DNA of 64,000 nt, taken from NCBI GenBank assembly GCA_024235255.1, contig JACKMT010000001.1:496001-560000 (forward strand), in the 5' to 3' direction. The translations under genes were made by a program, and so were the position numbers. This document shows positions 18,051-27,066 of the stretch, one piece after another (the first letter of the stretch is position 1; every line of letters starts with the position of its first letter). The notes beneath the pieces are model-generated. The model was given only the letters and a program-made list of their open reading frames with translations. It was not told where the DNA came from and searched no databases. Source of the stretch: Chromatiaceae bacterium. GTDB taxonomy: Bacteria; Pseudomonadota; Gammaproteobacteria; Chromatiales; Chromatiaceae.

Positions 18051-18075
18051 TTTTGAAGCGGCCCTGGCGACAGCG

Positions 18076-18261
18076 TTAATTTACGAGATAAAGTGTAATT
18101 ACGCCGATCAGCATGGCGATCAGACCGCCCACCCTGAGCGATCGGTCGTCCAGTTCCAGCGATGCCAGCATCACTCGGCGCATGGCGCCGGGGCTGAGAA
18201 ATGGCAGAATCCCCTCGATTACCATCACCAGCGCCAGGGCGACCAGGAGATCGTGCCACAT
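18076..18261 (-). CDS. DUF2065 small membrane protein (YjeT family)
   Basis: 61 residues with two hydrophobic segments (about 3-22 and 42-60) separated by a short polar loop. The pattern VMVIEGILPFLSP, RRVMLASLELDDRSLRVGG is that of DUF2065/YjeT, found downstream of hflC in many gammaproteobacteria. Function unknown. Spacing to hflC (27 bp) and hisZ (25 bp) indicates the same transcript. Confidence 0.88.
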   Translation of the reverse strand: MWHDLLVALALVMVIEGILPFLSPGAMRRVMLASLELDDRSLRVGGLIAMLIGVITLYLVN

Positions 18262-18288
18262 GCGACTCTCGCAGATCCCAGGCGGGTA

Positions 18289-19164
18289 TCAGCGTCCGCC
18301 CTCAGACTTTTTGAAGTAGCGGAAGAACTCCGAGTCCGGCTCCAGCACCATGATATCGCCGCCACTGTTGAACATCCCTCTATACGCATTAAGGCTGCGG
18401 TAGAAGGAGTAGAACTCGCGGTTTTTGTTGAAGGCATTGGCATAAATCGCAGCAGACTTTCCGTCCCCGTTACCGCGCAGCTCCTCCGCCTCTTTGAATG
18501 CAGCGGCCAGAATGACTGTTTGCTGACGATCGGCATCGGCCCTTATACGCTCCGCCGCTTCCGCGCCCTGCGCCCGCAGATCCCGTGCCACCCGCTCACG
18601 TTCAGCGCGCATGCGGTCGTAAACCGATTCGCTCACCTCCGGCGGCAGATCGATCTGCTTGACCCGAACATCGAGAATCTCCACGCCCAGCTCAGAAGCC
18701 TTCTCGTCCGAATCTTTGGTCAACATTGCCATGACTTCTGCACGCTCTCCGGAGACAACCTCCTGGATAGTCCGTTTACCGAACTCATCACGCAGACTGG
18801 TGTTGATGCGCTCTGCAAGCAGACGTGCGGTCTTAGCTGAATTACCGCCGGTCGAACGGTAAAACTGGGCAACATTGCTGATGCGCCACTTGGCATAGGA
18901 GTCGACGATCACGTCTTTTTTCTCGATTGTGAGAAATCGCTGCGGCTGCGAATCCAGGGTCTGAATCCTGCCATCGAACTTCTTTACTTCGTTGATAACC
19001 GGTACCATCCAGTGCAGACCCGGCTCGTAGTCAGAATCGATAATCTCGCCGAGGCGCAGTTTTATTGCCACCTCCCACTGGTTCACAACAAAAGCAGCCG
19101 AGTAGACAATACCCAATAAAACAACTGCGACTGCGCCGTACAATCCGAATTTTCCGCTATTCAT
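18289..19164 (-). CDS. hflC: HflC, SPFH-family regulator of FtsH
   Basis: 291 residues. One N-terminal membrane segment (about 6-24) anchors a periplasmic SPFH/prohibitin domain, followed by a coiled-coil stretch rich in Arg, Ala and Glu (about 195-245). With HflK it forms the large cage around the FtsH protease in the inner membrane. Its ATG overlaps the hflK stop by one base (TGATG). Confidence 0.95.
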   Translation of the reverse strand: MNSGKFGLYGAVAVVLLGIVYSAAFVVNQWEVAIKLRLGEIIDSDYEPGLHWMVPVINEVKKFDGRIQTLDSQPQRFLTIEKKDVIVDSYAKWRISNVAQFYRSTGGNSAKTARLLAERINTSLRDEFGKRTIQEVVSGERAEVMAMLTKDSDEKASELGVEILDVRVKQIDLPPEVSESVYDRMRAERERVARDLRAQGAEAAERIRADADRQQTVILAAAFKEAEELRGNGDGKSAAIYANAFNKNREFYSFYRSLNAYRGMFNSGGDIMVLEPDSEFFRYFKKSEGGR

Positions 19165-20333
19165 CAGCGCACACTCCTGCCGCGGCTGCTATCCTGCCGG
19201 CTATTATCTTCCCGGCGACTCTGCTGCAGCGGAGATTCAATCTGGTCTGCATCTTCCGGCAATAGAGCACGCCTTGGGTTTTGCGTTCCCTCGATCAGTT
19301 TATCTATCGGGAGGTACATCAGGCTGTTGCCCTCCTTCACATCCATAATCACTTTATTGGTACGGCCAAGCACCTCTTCCACCGCGTCCAGGTAGAGGCG
19401 TTGCCGGGTCACTTCCGGCGCTTTCTCAAATTCGGTCAGCACCGCCAGAAAACGCGAGGTCTCACCCTCGGATTCAGCAATCACCTTATCCCGGTATGCC
19501 TTGGCCGCTTCGACTCGACGCGCACCGGCGCCGCGTGCCTTCGGCACCACTTCGTTGGCATAGGCCTGGGCCTGGTTTTCCAATCTGGCCTTATCCTCGC
19601 GCGCCTTGATCGCATCGTCGAAGGCGTTTTTAACCGCTTCCGGCGGCTTCGCAGGCTGGGTATTCACACTGGTCACCTCCAGTCCGCTGCGGTAAAGGTT
19701 GATCAACTCCTGCGCCCTCGTTTTGATGCTGTCGGCGATCGATCCGCGGCCCTCGGTGAGAATAAAATCCAGCTTGCTCTTACCGATCGTCTCGCGCACT
19801 GCCGTCTCGGTTGCGTCGCGCAGGGTTTTTTCCGGATTCTGATCCTGAAACAGATAGTCTGCCGCGTCCTGAATTCTCGATTGAACGGTTAGCTCGATAT
19901 CGACGATATTCTCATCTTTGGTCAACATCTGTGCCTTATGGCTGAACGAGGTAATCTGATCCACGTTGACTTTCATCACCTGATCGATAAACGGCACCAG
20001 CAAGTGGGGGCCCGGTCCGGTGATACTGCTGAAAGCGCCAAAGCGCATCACCACCCCGCGCTCCGCCGGTTCGACGGTATAGAAGCTCTTGATACCCAAC
20101 AGCAGAATCAGGACAACGCCGACGACAATCGCGATACCCCTCATACCAGCCGGTCCCGGGCTGGGGATTGAGCCGCCGGGGCCGACGCTTCTGGGACCTT
20201 TCCTGCCGCCAAACAATCCGCCCAGCTTCTCCTGCATCTTTTTTACAACTTCATCCAGGTCCGGCGGGCCTTGATCACTGCCTTTGCCGCTCCAGGGATC
20301 TTTGTTGTCACCACCCGGTTCATTCCAGGCCAT
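19164..20333 (-). CDS. hflK: HflK, SPFH-family regulator of FtsH
   Basis: 389 residues. The opening MAWNEPGGDNKDPW and a glycine-rich cytoplasmic tail are characteristic of HflK; a membrane segment lies at about 67-88, then the SPFH domain and a helical region ending in a charged, disordered tail. Partner of HflC. It lies between hflX and hflC as in enteric bacteria. Confidence 0.96.
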   Translation of the reverse strand: MAWNEPGGDNKDPWSGKGSDQGPPDLDEVVKKMQEKLGGLFGGRKGPRSVGPGGSIPSPGPAGMRGIAIVVGVVLILLLGIKSFYTVEPAERGVVMRFGAFSSITGPGPHLLVPFIDQVMKVNVDQITSFSHKAQMLTKDENIVDIELTVQSRIQDAADYLFQDQNPEKTLRDATETAVRETIGKSKLDFILTEGRGSIADSIKTRAQELINLYRSGLEVTSVNTQPAKPPEAVKNAFDDAIKAREDKARLENQAQAYANEVVPKARGAGARRVEAAKAYRDKVIAESEGETSRFLAVLTEFEKAPEVTRQRLYLDAVEEVLGRTNKVIMDVKEGNSLMYLPIDKLIEGTQNPRRALLPEDADQIESPLQQSRREDNSRQDSSRGRSVR

Positions 20334-20455
20334 CGGCTACTCCAGTCTACTTTGAATTCAAACCGCCCCCAGATACTGCAATTCGACAATATGGTGGGCC
20401 GAATGGGCGATTTTATGTGGGTTGAATTAGCGGAGCAAGTGCAAATGCACTCCAC

Positions 20456-21742
20456 TCAGGCAACGAGTCGGTTCTCCAGATCGGGTTCCTGCGTTATCAA
20501 TCGTTCGAAATTCTTACGCGACAACTCAACCTCGATCTCCCAGCCGCCTTCATCCGTCAACTGTTCGGAATGAACAAATCCCAGTTCAAACAGGCGGGCC
20601 CGCAACCTGCCGTCGGCAGGTGCCAGTTGTACGACTTTCTGGACCAGTTCCCGGCTGAAAAATTCCGTCAACACCTCCAGCAACAGATCTATACCCTGGC
20701 CACTGGCCGCAGAGAGCCAGATCCGCCGTATCTGGCCATCCTGATCCCGCTCCACGCCGGGAGCGGCACCTTCGATGAGGTCGATCTTGTTATAGACTTC
20801 GATCTGCGGCGTCTCATTGGCGCCAATCTGCGCCAATACGTTATTGACTTCACTGACGCACACCGCTCTTTGATGGCTCTCCGCATCGATCACGTGCAGC
20901 AGCAAAGATGCCTCGACCGTCTCCTGCAGCGTCGAGCGAAATGCAGCAACCAGCTCATGCGGCAGGTTGGAGATAAAGCCCACCGTATCCACCAGCACCA
21001 GCGTCCGGTCGACCGCCAACTCGATCCTTCTGAGGGTAGGATCCAAGGTTGCGAACAGCTTATCGGCGGCATACACCGATGATTCCGTCAGCCGATTGAA
21101 TAGCGTTGACTTGCCGGCGTTGGTGTATCCAACCAGAGAAACAGTGGGTACTTCGGCCTTTCTTCTGGATTTCCTGCCTTGATTGCGCTGGCTCTCGACT
21201 TTTTCAAGTCGCCGGCCTATCTGCGCTATCCGTTTGTTGATCAGCCTGCGGTCGGTTTCCAGCTGGGTTTCGCCGGGACCGCGCAGTCCGATACCTCCCT
21301 TCTGCCGCTCCAGGTGGGTCCAGCCTCTCACCAAGCGCGTGGAAAGGTGGCGCAACTGGGCGAGCTCGACCTGCAATTTGCCTTCGAAGGACCTGGCCCG
21401 CTGGGCAAAAATATCGAGAATCAGACCAGTCCGGTCGACTACCCGGCACTCCAGCTCCTGTTCCAGATTGCGCTCCTGACTGGGGGAGAGCGCGTGATTG
21501 AAGATAACCAGATCAGCTCCTCTCCCGGCAACCATCGCCTTCACTTCCGCCACCTTGCCCTGGCCGAGATAGAACCTGGGATCTGGCGTTTTTCGACTGC
21601 CCATTACCGTAGCGACAGGCAGCGCGCCTGCCGATCGGGCGAGATCCTGAAACTCTGACAGTTCGTCGGGGTCCGGTCTGGCATTGACGTCCATATGCAC
21701 CAGTACCGCTTTTTCGCCGCTTTTTGGGCGTTCAAACATCAT
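20456..21742 (-). CDS. hflX: GTPase HflX (ribosome rescue/splitting factor)
   Basis: 428 residues. An N-terminal HflX domain (about 25-185, with DLVIFNHALSPSQERNLE and RTGLILDIFAQRA) is followed by a TRAFAC G domain: G1 GYTNAGKSTLFNRL, G3 DTVGFI, G4 NKID. HflX splits stalled 70S ribosomes, notably under heat stress. Two adjacent ATG codons (21740-21742 and 21737-21739) could start it. It follows hfq by about 60 bp. Confidence 0.96.
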   Translation of the reverse strand: MMFERPKSGEKAVLVHMDVNARPDPDELSEFQDLARSAGALPVATVMGSRKTPDPRFYLGQGKVAEVKAMVAGRGADLVIFNHALSPSQERNLEQELECRVVDRTGLILDIFAQRARSFEGKLQVELAQLRHLSTRLVRGWTHLERQKGGIGLRGPGETQLETDRRLINKRIAQIGRRLEKVESQRNQGRKSRRKAEVPTVSLVGYTNAGKSTLFNRLTESSVYAADKLFATLDPTLRRIELAVDRTLVLVDTVGFISNLPHELVAAFRSTLQETVEASLLLHVIDAESHQRAVCVSEVNNVLAQIGANETPQIEVYNKIDLIEGAAPGVERDQDGQIRRIWLSAASGQGIDLLLEVLTEFFSRELVQKVVQLAPADGRLRARLFELGFVHSEQLTDEGGWEIEVELSRKNFERLITQEPDLENRLVA

Positions 21743-21802
21743 GCGTCACGCAGCAGACACCCTATCTTTACTCAATATTACTCAACACGCTAGCACCGCA
21801 CA

Positions 21803-22060
21803 CTAGAAATTGCCGGGCTCACCCTGCCCCTGCTCCATCGGAGCAATTGCAAGTTTAACATTGCGTGCAGGCACTACCGTCGAGATGGCATGCTTATAGA
21901 CCATCTGACTAACCGTGTTTTTCAGTAGAACCACAAATTGATCAAAGGATTCAATTTGGCCCTGCAGTTTGATACCGTTTACCAGAAATATCGAAACCGG
22001 CACGCGTTCCTTCCGCAACGCATTTAAAAAAGGGTCTTGTAAGCTTTGCCCCTTGGACAT
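21803..22060 (-). CDS. hfq: RNA chaperone Hfq
   Basis: 85 residues from the ATG at 22058-22060; the frame is open upstream, but MSKGQSLQDPFLNALRKERV is the universal Hfq start. Sm1 (VPVSIFLVNGIKLQGQIESF) and Sm2 with the YKHAIS motif are complete, giving the two RNA-binding faces of the hexamer. The C-terminal tail is short, as in many non-enteric species. It lies between miaA (121 bp upstream) and hflX. The gap to miaA is large enough for its own promoter. Confidence 0.98.
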   Translation of the reverse strand: MSKGQSLQDPFLNALRKERVPVSIFLVNGIKLQGQIESFDQFVVLLKNTVSQMVYKHAISTVVPARNVKLAIAPMEQGQGEPGNF

Positions 22061-22181
22061 GTAGTTCTCCTTATTGTCTAGGTAAATTTGTTCGTGATTA
22101 TCTGACACTGGCAATGCAGAACCGTTCCTAGTCACCTTGAAATTTAAACAATATTCTAGCACACGCCGGCCGCTTGTCGGG

Positions 22182-23144
22182 CTAGATGGTGGCGGCGCTT
22201 ACAATATTCAAGACATGTCTGAAATTATCTGCTGCCGTAATATCCAGCCAGTTGACATCCGATTCTGCCCGCAACCAGGTAAGCTGCCTTTTCGCTAATT
22301 GACGAGTCGCGACTATTCCCTTATTTATCATAATATTATAGTCATACTCTCCGTTCAGATGCGCGACCATCTGGCGATATCCTACCGCACGCATAGAAGG
22401 CATTTCCGGAACCAGATCACCTCTGGAGAGAAGTGCCCGCACTTCCTTTTCAAAGCCCAGCCCAAGCATCCGATGAAAGCGTTGTTCGATGCGCCGATGC
22501 AGCAGCGCTCTGTCGATCGCCAGCGCTAGTTTGACTACCCGGTAGGGCAGCTGCTGCACGCCGTCCCTTTTTTGCAACAACGACAAAGGAGAGCCGGTCA
22601 GCAGAAAGACTTCCAGTGCCCGCTGAATGCGCTGTGGATCGTTCGGATGGATACGTTTGGCGGATTCCGGGTCCAGCAGGCGCAGTTTCCGATGCATCCG
22701 CTGCCACCCTCTGCGTCCAGCTTCCCGCTCCAGTGCAGCGCGGAGCGAACTATCTGCCTGCGGCAGTTCAGATAACCCATACTGCAATGCTCTGAAGTAG
22801 AGCATAGTCCCACCCACCAGTAGGGGGATTCTGCCGCTGGACGTGATATCCGCCATCTCCCGCTGCGCATCCTGCCTGAATCTTGCTGCGGAGTAGGACT
22901 CCGCCGGATCGCAGATATCGATCAGCCGGTGGGGTACCCGTGCCAGCTCCTCCTTACTCGGCTTGGCGGTGCCGATATCCATGGTCCGGTAGACCAGCGC
23001 TGAATCGACGCTGATGATGTCGCAGGGCAGCCGTTCGGCAAGCCGCATAGCCAGCGCGGTTTTTCCACAGGCGGTGGCGCCCATCAGGAAGATCGCCGGC
23101 GGCAGCCTGCGCTCCTTTCGTGGCTGATTGCCCTTGCCGGACAC
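22182..23144 (-). CDS. miaA: tRNA dimethylallyltransferase
   Basis: 320 residues. P-loop GATACGKTALAMRL (about 22-35), DSALVYRTMDIGTAKPS and LVGGTMLYFRAL identify MiaA, which adds a dimethylallyl group to A37 of tRNAs reading UNN codons. The start is GTG and overlaps the mutL stop by one base (TAGTG), so translation is coupled. The last 20 or so residues, after the RQLAKRQLTWLR motif, are family-variable. Confidence 0.96.
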   Translation of the reverse strand: MSGKGNQPRKERRLPPAIFLMGATACGKTALAMRLAERLPCDIISVDSALVYRTMDIGTAKPSKEELARVPHRLIDICDPAESYSAARFRQDAQREMADITSSGRIPLLVGGTMLYFRALQYGLSELPQADSSLRAALEREAGRRGWQRMHRKLRLLDPESAKRIHPNDPQRIQRALEVFLLTGSPLSLLQKRDGVQQLPYRVVKLALAIDRALLHRRIEQRFHRMLGLGFEKEVRALLSRGDLVPEMPSMRAVGYRQMVAHLNGEYDYNIMINKGIVATRQLAKRQLTWLRAESDVNWLDITAADNFRHVLNIVSAATI

Positions 23145-24952
23145 TACTGACCCCGCATAAACAGTTTATCCAGATCATCCAGTGCCAGCTGTCTCCAGGT
23201 GGGACGTCCGTGATTGCACTGATCACTGCGCTCGGTTCGCTCCATGTCACGCAGCAGTGCATTCATCTCCTCAAGGGAGAGCCGGCGGTTGGCCCGCACC
23301 GACCCATGGCAGGCCATCGTAGCCAGTACTTTATCGATCTCCGACTCCAATCGTCCGCTGCTGCCAAAAACCACCAGATCGGCCAACAGATCACGCAGCA
23401 GGCGCTCCGCATTCGTCTCCTGCAGCAGCACCGGCACTGCACGCAGGACAAGGTTTTCATCACCGATTCGGTCAACCGCCATCCCCAGCCGGTTGAACAG
23501 GTCGGCGTGCGTCTCGGCCAGATCCGCCTCGCGCCTGCTTACCGCCACCGCCAACGGCACCAGCAGCGGCTGACTGCGCACCTGCGCATCAGCCATCGAT
23601 TTTTTCAACCTTTCGTAAGTAATCCGTTCATGCGCCGCATGCATATCCACCAGCACCAGTCCGCACTCGTTCTCGGCCAGAATGTAGATGCCTTTTAGCT
23701 GGGCAAGTGCGTAGCCGAGCGGAGGAGTGGTTTCACTGTCGCCCCGCTTTGCCGCCGGATAAGCCGCAGGACGCTGCAGATCGAATCCTGCCCGGTAGCC
23801 TGAACGCTGCTCGCGGACATGGAACTGAAACGGTGTTTGTTGCGGCGAAGCCAGCGTGTTCGGCGCTGCCGTCGACGTCAATCTCACCCCCGTCGCGAGC
23901 GGCTCAGTAGCGGCGACCATCTCACCGGTCGACCGGTTGACGCGGAATCCCGGCGAACTCTCCGCCAGCGCTGCATGCAATGATCTGAATAGAAAATCGT
24001 GCACGCTCCGACCATCGCGAAAGCGCACTTCATGTTTGGTCGGGTGTACATTCACATCCACCAACCGGGGATCCAACTCCAGGTACAGAACATAGGCCGG
24101 GTGACGGCCGTGAAAAAGTACGTCACGGTAAGCCTGCCGCACCGCATGCGTGACCAGCTTGTCCCGCACCGAACGGCCGTTCACGTAAAAATACTGCATA
24201 TCGGTCTGGCTGCGGGAGAAGGTCGGATGAGCCACCCAGCCGGTGAGGATCAAACCGGCCGACTCATCCCGCAGATAGAACGACTGCTCAAGAAACGCCG
24301 GTCCAAGCAGTTCAGCCAGACGCCGCTCTTTCTCGGGTTGAGACAGCGCACTGGGAAGCGTCACCGTTTCACGCCTGTTACTGCGCAGATGAAACGCGAC
24401 GTCGAAGCGGCTCAGCGCCAATCGCTTTACCAGCAGATCTATATGCCCGAGTTCGGTCTTGTCGGTGCGCAGAAACTTGCGCCTGGCCGGCGTGTTGAAA
24501 AAGAGATCGCGCACCTCGATCGTGGTGCCGACCGGATGCGGCGCAGCGATCGGTGGCGACATCTCGCCGCTCCCTTCGCTGACCACCAGCCAGCCGTTGT
24601 CATCCGCTGCACATCTTGAAACGAGCTGCAGGCGTGAGACTGACGCGATACTGGGCAGAGCCTCTCCCCTGAACCCCATGCTGACCACGGTCTCCAGCTC
24701 TTCCAGACTGGCGATCTTGCTGGTGGCATGACGAGAGAGAGCCAATATCAGATCTTCCCGGTGGATGCCCCGGCCGTTGTCCCGCACCCGAATCAGTTTG
24801 ACGCCGCCCTGATCGACATCGACGTCAACCCGGGAAGCGCCCGCGTCCAGGCTGTTTTCCAGCAGCTCCTTGATAACGGACGCAGGGCGTTCAACCACCT
24901 CTCCGGCGGCAATCTGATTGACCAACTGGATGGGAAGAGCGTGAATACGCAT
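23144..24952 (-). CDS. mutL: DNA mismatch repair protein MutL
   Basis: 602 residues from the ATG at 24950-24952 (a TTG two codons earlier is less likely). The N-terminal GHKL ATPase shows IAAGEVVERPASVIKELLEN, DNGRGI and GFRGEALPSIA. The C-terminal dimerisation domain contains DMHAAHERITYE, which fits the endonuclease motif D(Q/M)HA-x2-E-x4-E, together with ACHGSVRANRRLS and CNHGRPTW. That motif is missing in E. coli MutL, where MutH makes the nick, so this MutL probably cuts DNA itself. It overlaps miaA by one base and follows amiC by about 140 bp. Confidence 0.96.
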   Translation of the reverse strand: MRIHALPIQLVNQIAAGEVVERPASVIKELLENSLDAGASRVDVDVDQGGVKLIRVRDNGRGIHREDLILALSRHATSKIASLEELETVVSMGFRGEALPSIASVSRLQLVSRCAADDNGWLVVSEGSGEMSPPIAAPHPVGTTIEVRDLFFNTPARRKFLRTDKTELGHIDLLVKRLALSRFDVAFHLRSNRRETVTLPSALSQPEKERRLAELLGPAFLEQSFYLRDESAGLILTGWVAHPTFSRSQTDMQYFYVNGRSVRDKLVTHAVRQAYRDVLFHGRHPAYVLYLELDPRLVDVNVHPTKHEVRFRDGRSVHDFLFRSLHAALAESSPGFRVNRSTGEMVAATEPLATGVRLTSTAAPNTLASPQQTPFQFHVREQRSGYRAGFDLQRPAAYPAAKRGDSETTPPLGYALAQLKGIYILAENECGLVLVDMHAAHERITYERLKKSMADAQVRSQPLLVPLAVAVSRREADLAETHADLFNRLGMAVDRIGDENLVLRAVPVLLQETNAERLLRDLLADLVVFGSSGRLESEIDKVLATMACHGSVRANRRLSLEEMNALLRDMERTERSDQCNHGRPTWRQLALDDLDKLFMRGQ

Positions 24953-25092
24953 CGGCAATGTTTGACTGGCTATGACTTGGCACAGTTTACCGCGGGGGGA
25001 ACCGGGTTGCGAACCTTGACACGGTGCAATCCGCCGCCACGGCTGTGACGGCGTTCAGACTGCCCACCAGCACAGCAGGATTTGCTGCCGGC

Positions 25093-26400
25093 TCAGGTCT
25101 CGGGTATCTGCAGCACCTGCCCGACGCGGATTCGGTCGCTCGACAGATTGTTTGCCGAACGCAGGCTGTTCAGACTGACCTGGTACTGTTGCGCGATCAG
25201 GCCCAGGGTCTCTCCGCGTGAAATGACATGACCGCGCGGCTCCGGTGCCAGTTTCGCGAGCAGCGTTCCAGGCGGCGGATTTTGCGTAAAATAATCCTTG
25301 ATCCCGACCAGAATGGCATCCGCCATTTGATCCTGATGCTGGTGGTTCCTCAGTTTTTTCTCCTCTACGGGGTTGGAGATATACGCCAGCTCAACCAGGA
25401 CCGAGGGGATATCCGGAGATTTCAGCACCATAAAGCCTGCCTGTTGCACCCGGCCCTTGTGCGTCTTGCCGATTCTTTCCAGCCGCCGGAGCAGATGATG
25501 AGCCACCTGATCACTGGCTTCCTGAGTGCCCGTCTGGGAGAGATCCAGCAGCACCGAAGCCAGCAACTCATCCTTATCCTCAAGACTTACCCCGCCCACC
25601 AGATCGGCACTGTTCTCACGCTCCGCCAGCCAGCGCGCCGCTTCACTTGAAGCACCCCGCCGGGAGAGTGTATAGACGGATGATCCGCCAACCCGTGGAT
25701 CGCGAAACGCGTCCGCATGCAGCGAGACAAACAGATCGGCCTGCTGCTCCCGCGCCAGCATCATGCGCTTACGCAACCCGATGTAGTAATCGCCTCTCCT
25801 GACCAGTACCGCTTTCATCCCTTTTTCGCGGTCGATACGCCCGGCAAGCTTTTTCGCAATTGCAAGCACCACATCTTTCTCGTAGGTACCGCCCCTTCCC
25901 TTGGCGCCCGGATCATCGCCGCCATGACCGGCATCCACCGCCACGATGATCTCCCGGTCGTTGCTCTCCTTAACCGATGCGACCGTTTTCTGCGCTTGCT
26001 CGGCTGCCGGCTGCTCTGCATCATCCAGATCGATCACCAGACGGTGCCCATACTCGCTGTTTGGATTGAGCATGAAACTCTTGGGCTTTACCTCCCGAAT
26101 CAGGTCCAAAACAACCCGCAGGCTGCCATCTTTTTTCTTGGCGCTGCGCAACCCCTTGATTACCTGATTTTTTCCCTTCAATTCCGGCAGTGCCTCCCGC
26201 AGTACCGCCTGCTCGACATCAAGCACCAGCCGTGGTGGATTGCTGAGACTGAAAAGGGTGTGTTTAGCCGGCGCGCTGGTATCCAGCACCAGCCGGATGT
26301 GCCCAGGAGCCGACCATAGCCTGAGGCTGTTGATCGATACCGGTTGCGCCATCAGCGGCAGCGCGAAGAGTAGCAATATTGACGCGGCGATCCGTTTCAT
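25093..26400 (-). CDS. N-acetylmuramoyl-L-alanine amidase with AMIN and LysM domains (AmiC/AmiB type)
   Basis: 435 residues. Signal peptide (RIAASILLLFALPLMAQP), AMIN domain (about 20-130) for septal targeting, Amidase_3 zinc domain (about 150-365) with VAVDAGHGGDDPGAKG, a glutamate after the first histidine region, and SLHADAF and VELAYISN motifs. One C-terminal LysM repeat (ISRGETLGLIAQQYQVSLNS) binds peptidoglycan. It cleaves septal peptidoglycan in the periplasm during cell separation. Location between tsaE and mutL corresponds to amiB of E. coli; 186 bp separate it from tsaE. Confidence 0.93.
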   Translation of the reverse strand: MKRIAASILLLFALPLMAQPVSINSLRLWSAPGHIRLVLDTSAPAKHTLFSLSNPPRLVLDVEQAVLREALPELKGKNQVIKGLRSAKKKDGSLRVVLDLIREVKPKSFMLNPNSEYGHRLVIDLDDAEQPAAEQAQKTVASVKESNDREIIVAVDAGHGGDDPGAKGRGGTYEKDVVLAIAKKLAGRIDREKGMKAVLVRRGDYYIGLRKRMMLAREQQADLFVSLHADAFRDPRVGGSSVYTLSRRGASSEAARWLAERENSADLVGGVSLEDKDELLASVLLDLSQTGTQEASDQVAHHLLRRLERIGKTHKGRVQQAGFMVLKSPDIPSVLVELAYISNPVEEKKLRNHQHQDQMADAILVGIKDYFTQNPPPGTLLAKLAPEPRGHVISRGETLGLIAQQYQVSLNSLRSANNLSSDRIRVGQVLQIPET

Positions 26401-26586
26401 TGTTAGCTTTGACCGTCGTGAGTTTCAAAAACGATAATGTTCTGAAAAATAGCATGTGAAAACGACTTTTTCCAGTCTATTCCTCAAGATAGCTCAATTA
26501 TATGGAATAGTGCCTTAACTTAATAGAACAAATACAGAACAAACGGTGTATTTCCATTGGCTAAAGCTCAATTTGAGGTCGCCATG

Positions 26587-27060
26587 TCAGGATTTTGGTG
26601 GCACCGCCAGACGCAGGCACTCGGCAACTGGTTTTCCGGCGTCGGATTCGGCGTGTATCGCGATCCCTCTGCCATGCTGCAAATAGCTTATCAGGACAAT
26701 CAGATCAGCAGCGGGCAAAACGCCCTTGCCCCGCTCCGGCCACTCGATCAACAGGATTGACTCCTCCTGCAACAGGTCCCGCACGCCGAGATACTCAAGC
26801 TCTTCGGCGTCGGCCAGCCGGTAGAGATCGAGATGACAGATCGATCTGCCACCGATGCGATAAGGCTCCATGAGCGTGTATGTTGGACTTTTGACTGAAC
26901 CTGTGTAGCCCAGGCCCCGTAAAAATCCTCTGGCAAACGTTGTCTTGCCGGCGCCCAGATCCCCGTGCAGATAGACAATCAAGGCTGCTGGAGCGCAGCC
27001 GGCGAGCTCGGCGCCAAGCCTCTCCTGCTGCTCCTGATTTTGCGGTTCGTAGTTCAACAT
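26587..27060 (-). CDS. tsaE: tRNA threonylcarbamoyladenosine biosynthesis ATPase TsaE
   Basis: 157 residues. Walker A GDLGAGKTTFARGFLR (about 34-49) and the family motifs SPTYTLMEPY, HLDLYRL and LLIEWPERG are present. TsaE supports TsaB/TsaD in making t6A37 of ANN-decoding tRNAs. It follows nnr by 6 bp, as in E. coli. Confidence 0.95.
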   Translation of the reverse strand: MLNYEPQNQEQQERLGAELAGCAPAALIVYLHGDLGAGKTTFARGFLRGLGYTGSVKSPTYTLMEPYRIGGRSICHLDLYRLADAEELEYLGVRDLLQEESILLIEWPERGKGVLPAADLIVLISYLQHGRGIAIHAESDAGKPVAECLRLAVPPKS

Positions 27061-27066
27061 GACTGG

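Noticed and set aside
16875..18056. A 393-codon plus-strand frame
   Set aside because: Exactly antisense to hisZ and lacking any family motif.
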